Positions 6,806-9,590 of a stretch of 9,590 nt of DNA are shown here, in pieces (position 1 is the first letter of the stretch; the number at the start of each line of letters is the position of its first letter). A model generated the notes under the pieces. The model ran no database searches and was not told where the DNA came from. It saw only the letters and a program-made list of their open reading frames with translations. The stretch comes from Candidatus Zixiibacteriota bacterium. Its GTDB lineage: Bacteria; Zixibacteria; MSB-5A5; GN15; FEB-12. A program made the translations under genes and the position numbers. The DNA lies in assembly GCA_022570975.1 (NCBI GenBank), contig JACZYS010000085.1:1-9590 (forward strand), read 5' to 3'.

Positions 6806-6850
6806 GCTTAAAAGCCTAAGCATTTTTTTTTGCATTTTTTGGGCTTTTTT
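6806..6850 (+). promoter_or_regulatory. Attenuator-like leader with two overlapping hairpins and T tracts
   Basis: GCTTA (6806-6810) pairs with TAAGC (6817-6821) and is followed by A and nine T (6823-6831), a weak intrinsic-terminator shape right at the start of the transcript. The loop and flank AAAAGCC (6810-6816) can instead pair with GGCTTTT (6842-6848), which is again followed by T. The two pairings exclude each other. This may be an attenuation switch or simply A/T-rich leader sequence; the stems are short. Confidence 0.4.
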
Positions 6851-6876
6851 GGTAAAATAGGTGTGAATTAATTTTT

Positions 6877-6949
6877 GCCCAGATAGCTCAGTTGGTAGAG
6901 CACATCCTTGGTAAGGATGAGGTCACCAGTTCAATCCTGGTTCTGGGCT
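6877..6949 (+). tRNA. tRNA-Thr(GGT)
   Basis: A full cloverleaf is visible. The acceptor arm GCCCAGA/TCTGGGC pairs perfectly. The D-stem is GCTC/GAGC, the anticodon stem CATCC/GGATG with loop TTGGTAA (anticodon GGT at 6910-6912), and the T-stem ACCAG/CTGGT with loop TTCAATC. The discriminator is T6949 and CCA is not encoded. It lies 33 nt upstream of tuf and is presumably cut out of the tuf transcript by RNase P and a 3' nuclease. tRNA-Thr(GGT) just before tuf matches the classic tufB arrangement. Confidence 0.97.
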
Positions 6950-6982
6950 TAGAAAAATTATCTGGAAGGAAAGGTTGCTGTT

Positions 6983-8194
6983 ATGGCAAAGGAGAAATTT
7001 GATCGTACGAAACCGCATGTTAATGTAGGTACAATAGGTCATGTTGACCATGGAAAGACAACATTAACCGCTGCCCTGACGATGTATCTGGCACGCAAGA
7101 ATAACAAGACCGATGTTCGTTCTTTTGATTCCATTGATAATGCTCCCGAGGAGCGTGAAAGAGGAATCACCATTGCAACGGCTCATGTAGAATATGAGAC
7201 TGATAATCGTCACTATGCTCATGTGGATTGTCCCGGTCATGCTGATTATGTTAAGAACATGATTACCGGTGCGGCTCAGATGGACGGTGCTATATTGGTA
7301 GTCTCGGCCTCAGATGGTCCTATGCCCCAGACGAGAGAGCATATATTGCTTGCCCGTCAGGTGGGTGTACCTCATATCGTAGTTTTTATGAATAAATGTG
7401 ATATGGTTGATGACCCTGAGCTGTTGGATTTAGTAGAGCTTGAAGTAAGAGATTTGCTTTCCACTTATGATTTTCCTGGTGATGATATTCCGGTCATCAG
7501 AGGTTCGGCTCTTGCGGCCATGACGGCCGGTGCCGATGAATCCAAATCAATAGATGATGAAGCCTTTAAGCCACTTCAGGAGTTAATAGATGCTTTGGAC
7601 ACTTACATTCCCATGCCGGAACGTGAGACCGACAAGCCATTTTTGATGCCTATAGAAGATGTTTTTTCGATTACCGGTCGCGGTACGGTAGGAACCGGCC
7701 GGGTCGAGCGCGGCATTATCAATCAGGGTGAGGAAGTGGAGATAGTCGGCATCAGAGAGACCAGAAAGACAGTTGTAACCGGTGTAGAGATGTTCCGCAA
7801 GCTGCTTGATTCAGCCGAAGCCGGCGACAATGTCGGTCTGTTGCTTCGCGGTGTCGATAAGGATGATTTGGAACGTGGTCAGGTAATCGCCAAACCGGGT
7901 TCAATCACCCCTCACAAGAAGTTTAAGGCCGAGGTTTATATTCTGAGTAAAGAAGAGGGAGGTCGTCATACTCCTTTTTTCACCGGCTACCGTCCTCAGT
8001 TTTATTTTAGAACGACGGATGTAACCGGAGTGGCTCATTTGCCCAAAGGTGTAGAGATGATAATGCCAGGTGACAATATCACCATGGATGTAGAGTTGAT
8101 AACCCCGATCGCCATGGAGAAAGAGCTTCGCTTCGCCATTCGTGAAGGCGGCCGTACTGTTGGTGCCGGTGTTATTTCAGAAGTTATTGAGTAA
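6983..8194 (+). CDS. tuf: Translation elongation factor Tu
   Basis: This 403-residue EF-Tu delivers aminoacyl-tRNA to the ribosome in a GTP-dependent way. The GTPase motifs are intact: GHVDHGKT (19-26), the switch I region RGITIATAHVEYET, DCPGH (82-86), NKCD (137-140) and GSAL (174-177). Domain 2 begins near PFLMPIEDVFSITGRGTVGTGRVERG, and domain 3 ends with the family-typical GGRTVGAGVISEVIE. It is about nine residues longer than the E. coli protein, partly from an insert after GSALAAM (around residues 180-192), a place where many bacteria carry one. The ribosome site GGAAGGAAAGG (6964-6974) is very strong and 8 nt from the ATG. The codon choice is more G/C-rich than in the restriction-modification genes upstream. 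It is followed by rpsJ after 12 nt. Confidence 0.98.
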   Translation: MAKEKFDRTKPHVNVGTIGHVDHGKTTLTAALTMYLARKNNKTDVRSFDSIDNAPEERERGITIATAHVEYETDNRHYAHVDCPGHADYVKNMITGAAQMDGAILVVSASDGPMPQTREHILLARQVGVPHIVVFMNKCDMVDDPELLDLVELEVRDLLSTYDFPGDDIPVIRGSALAAMTAGADESKSIDDEAFKPLQELIDALDTYIPMPERETDKPFLMPIEDVFSITGRGTVGTGRVERGIINQGEEVEIVGIRETRKTVVTGVEMFRKLLDSAEAGDNVGLLLRGVDKDDLERGQVIAKPGSITPHKKFKAEVYILSKEEGGRHTPFFTGYRPQFYFRTTDVTGVAHLPKGVEMIMPGDNITMDVELITPIAMEKELRFAIREGGRTVGAGVISEVIE

Positions 8195-8206
8195 GGTTGA
8201 CAGAAT

Positions 8207-8518
8207 ATGTTAGACGTTCAAAAAATTAGAATTCGCCTTAAAGCATATGATCATTATGCTTTAGATAAGTCAACCAAAGAGATTGCTCGTACGGTTGTCA
8301 GAACCGGTGCCAGAATTGTTGGTCCGGTACCTCTTCCAACCAAGAGAACTGTTTACACTGTTTTGAGATCACCTCACGTTGACAAAAAATCTCGTGAGCA
8401 GTTTGAAACCAGAGTACACAAGAGATTGATAGAAATTTTTGATTCCAGCCCGCAGACTGTTGATGCCTTGATGAAGCTTGACCTGCCGGCCGGTGTTGAT
8501 GTGGAAATAAAGACTTGA
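8207..8518 (+). CDS. rpsJ: 30S ribosomal protein S10 (NusE)
   Basis: The protein is 103 residues, the usual length, and starts QKIRIRLKAYDHYALDKS, the conserved S10 N-terminus. GPVPLPTKRTVYTVLRSPHV and the C-terminal LPAGVDVEIK are also present. It assembles into the 30S head and, as NusE, takes part in transcription antitermination. It begins 12 nt after tuf, with only a modest AAGG (8194-8197) overlapping the tuf stop as a ribosome site, so translation is probably partly coupled to tuf. In most bacteria rpsJ is followed by rplC and the S10 operon; here it is not. Linkage of tuf and rpsJ apart from rplC is known, for example in cyanobacteria, so this need not be a second copy. Confidence 0.97.
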   Translation: MLDVQKIRIRLKAYDHYALDKSTKEIARTVVRTGARIVGPVPLPTKRTVYTVLRSPHVDKKSREQFETRVHKRLIEIFDSSPQTVDALMKLDLPAGVDVEIKT

Positions 8519-8531
8519 TAGGTTGTCGGAA

Positions 8532-8621
8532 ATGAAAGAACTGTACCGCGGCAGAAAAATGAACGACGGTTATCTGAATGTATCTGCTTATCCTTCCGCA
8601 TTTATAGACACAAAAGAATAA
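8532..8621 (+). CDS. Small unrecognised ORF (29 residues) directly after rpsJ
   Basis: An ATG 13 nt past the rpsJ stop opens a frame encoding MKELYRGRK followed by MNDGYLNVSAYPSAFIDTKE and then TAA. It sits where rplC would be expected but has no resemblance to ribosomal protein L3. The upstream ribosome site is poor. Codons such as CTG, TAC, CGC and GGC look like real coding sequence rather than the A/T-rich DNA that follows, so it may be the start of a gene cut short by rearrangement. Function is unknown. Confidence 0.25.
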   Translation: MKELYRGRKMNDGYLNVSAYPSAFIDTKE

Positions 8622-8845
8622 AAACTTCAGAATCATCCTCCTTTGGAACTTTACCCTTCTTTATTTACTACAATACTGCTTTTAAGGTATATTTCAAAAC
8701 TGTAATTCCTGATTACGCACATCTATCTTTATGCAAAAGTTACCCCGAAAATCAACAATCAACTGTTGTAAGTTCTTAATTGTCGAGGGGATATGGAATA
8801 GTGTTCGTAGAATGGCTTGCGCCACAAGTGGGAATGGTAATTTCC
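8622..8845. other. Intergenic stretch without a supported gene
   Basis: I see no convincing coding frame or terminator here. There is a small hairpin (CAACA/TGTTG at 8753-8768). A minus-strand frame across 8694-8888 has no ribosome site or recognisable motif and runs through the REP-like hairpin. A plus-strand frame ending at 8877 with the sense-strand phrase ATSGNGNFRSVRTSVLDA also runs into the hairpin, so some of this flank may belong to the repeat element. Confidence 0.4.
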
Positions 8846-8925
8846 GTAGCGTCAGGACTTCAGTCCTTGACGCATGATAAAGCTGCAAGTAGTTGTGGTG
8901 TCAAGGACTGAAGTCCTGACACCAC
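8846..8925. repeat. Pair of REP-like palindromic elements, each preceded by GTAG
   Basis: Hairpin 1 (8849-8873) pairs GCGTCA-GGACT with AGTCC-T-TGACGC around a TC loop, with one bulged T. Hairpin 2 (8895-8925) pairs GTGGTGTCA-A-GGACT with AGTCC-TGACACCAC around a GA loop, with one bulged A. Their 21-nt cores are exact reverse complements of each other. GTAG occurs at 8846-8849 (at the foot of hairpin 1) and at 8889-8892 (two bases before hairpin 2). Bulged stems with GTAG are the signature of REP/BIME elements mobilised by RAYT (TnpA-REP) transposases, but none is encoded here. The pair could also serve as a bidirectional transcription end. Confidence 0.7.
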
Positions 8926-8988
8926 GTTAAATCTAATCGGTTTTACTTAGAAATTTCGGGGGAACTTCAGGCTACTAATACCTTGACA

Positions 8989-9159
8989 TTAAAGGAAAAA
9001 TTCGTTAAAATTATTAGCTAAAACAACGATGTCAGGTCTTATTACAACTTGGGAACTAGTATCTATGGTAACGCTTCCAGTAGTGTCAAGAGAAAACACA
9101 AAGAAAGAAAGTACAATAACCACTGCTATTAAAAACAACACCTCTCTTTTAATCCCCAT
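8989..9159 (-). CDS. Short secreted or membrane protein, possibly a broken gene
   Basis: On the minus strand an ATG at 9159 opens a 56-residue frame. It begins MGIKRE, followed by a strongly hydrophobic stretch (VLFLIAVVIVLSFFVFS, residues 7-23), a clear signal peptide or membrane anchor, then a Thr/Ser-rich beta-like segment and RPDIVVLANN before the stop. The mature part would be only about 30 residues. Near the end, the next frame continues TNFSFNVKVLVA before its own stop, so a frameshift plus truncation near the REP-like pair is conceivable. No Shine-Dalgarno sequence is visible upstream. A TTTTTATATA box lies on the same strand around 9252-9261. I do not recognise the family. Confidence 0.45.
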   Translation of the reverse strand: MGIKREVLFLIAVVIVLSFFVFSLDTTGSVTIDTSSQVVIRPDIVVLANNFNEFFL

Positions 9160-9283
9160 AATGAAATAAGAAAATACAGGTTTTTATTACTTTCTCATTA
9201 GCTAATAACTTAATTCAAAGAATTAATCTAGTTTCGAAATTAATCAAAGGGGGGTATATAAAAATTGGTGAGATACTAATTTT

Positions 9284-9590
9284 TCATCTTCTTCTTTTTC
9301 TCGTTTTTTGCTTTTTATGTACCTTTTTGGATAAAATTAAGCTAATTAGTGCCAAAGCAACAACTGCAACTGTTATATAAACAACAGTCCAATCTTTTGC
9401 ATATTCATTACATTGAACCCTTATCTTTAATGGAACTGATATGCCCAAAGATGTAGCAGAACCACTCCTTGCTTTTCCACTTGGTTTTTCTGAAGCTATA
9501 ACATGACCCTCATAAGAAACTTCTGGATCTTCACATTTTTGTTCACATAGAATACCATCAATCATACAGTCATTGCTATAAACATTTGCT
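9284..9590 (-). CDS. C-terminal part of a membrane-anchored exported protein (5' partial)
   Basis: The minus-strand frame is open to the right window edge (codons ANVYSNDC precede the first ATG in view, at 9565), so the start is outside. The visible 101 residues contain four cysteines: one in SNDC, then C and C in ILCEQKC, and one in RVQC. A hydrophilic region with Gly/Ser follows, then one transmembrane helix (TVVYITVAVVALALISLIL) and a highly basic tail, KKVHKKQKTRKRRR, ending at TGA. The topology is probably outside N-terminus, single C-terminal anchor, cytoplasmic basic tail. It is on the same strand as the short secreted ORF about 124 nt downstream. The function is not recognisable, and the style (C-terminal anchor with poly-basic tail) differs from the dockerin-tailed proteins at the left end. 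Confidence 0.65.
   Translation of the reverse strand, partial: ANVYSNDCMIDGILCEQKCEDPEVSYEGHVIASEKPSGKARSGSATSLGISVPLKIRVQCNEYAKDWTVVYITVAVVALALISLILSKKVHKKQKTRKRRR

Noticed and set aside
4062..6876. Search for direct repeats of a tRNA 3' end flanking the restriction-modification cassette
   Set aside because: No copy of the tRNA-Gly T-arm/acceptor sequence is seen near the right border, and no integrase is encoded, so an integrative-element claim is not supported.
8298..8636. Minus-strand frames of 112 and 75 codons opposite rpsJ
   Set aside because: They lie antisense to a conserved ribosomal protein gene and have no recognisable features.
8694..8888. Minus-strand 64-codon frame
   Set aside because: It begins inside the intergenic REP-like region and runs through one hairpin. 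It lacks a ribosome site, motifs and hydrophobic structure.

Overview
The window reads as bacterial chromosomal DNA, probably from an uncultured lineage of the Zixibacteria/FCB type. That guess rests on two exported proteins ending in dockerin-like repeats (one with FG-GAP propeller blades, one with thrombospondin type 3 repeats), a style common in that group. It is an inference from protein style, not a phylogeny. tuf, rpsJ, both tRNAs and the -35/-10 promoters are plainly bacterial.

Layout, left to right. (1) Positions 2-982: the 3' part of a beta-lactamase-family serine hydrolase fused to calcium-binding TSP3 repeats and a dockerin-like tail. (2) 1296-2783: a complete secreted seven-bladed FG-GAP protein, also with a dockerin-like tail and its own promoter. 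(3) 2869-3897: threonine aldolase, with a promoter placed so that the mRNA may be leaderless. (4) 3989-4061: tRNA-Gly(TCC). (5) 4192-6672: a tight three-gene restriction-modification operon: C5 cytosine methyltransferase, NgoFVII-type phospholipase-D-fold restriction endonuclease, and Vsr mismatch endonuclease. (6) 6769-8518: a strong promoter with an attenuator-like leader, then tRNA-Thr(GGT), tuf and rpsJ. (7) 8519-9590: a gene-poor, A/T-rich tail holding a tiny ORF, a pair of REP-like hairpins, and two minus-strand membrane or secreted protein genes. One of these is short and possibly broken; the other runs off the window edge.

How the parts fit together. In many bacteria tRNA-Gly(TCC) and tRNA-Thr(GGT) sit side by side just upstream of a tuf gene. 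Here the two tRNAs are in the expected order and orientation, but the restriction-modification-Vsr cassette lies between them. This looks like a defence island dropped into a conserved translation locus. The cassette is self-consistent: the methyltransferase would protect host sites, the nuclease would cut unmodified DNA, and Vsr would repair the T:G mismatches that arise when 5-methylcytosine deaminates. Downstream, tuf is followed by rpsJ, but rplC and the rest of the S10 operon are missing. The tuf locus therefore combines a tufB-like upstream side with a tufA-like downstream side.

The most useful items for follow-up are the cassette's insertion site, the hybrid tuf neighbourhood, the overlapping hairpins in the tRNA-Thr/tuf leader, the REP-like pair with GTAG tetranucleotides, and the dissimilar minus-strand tail. 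No wholly new system is proven. The restriction-modification cassette belongs to known families in an unusual place.
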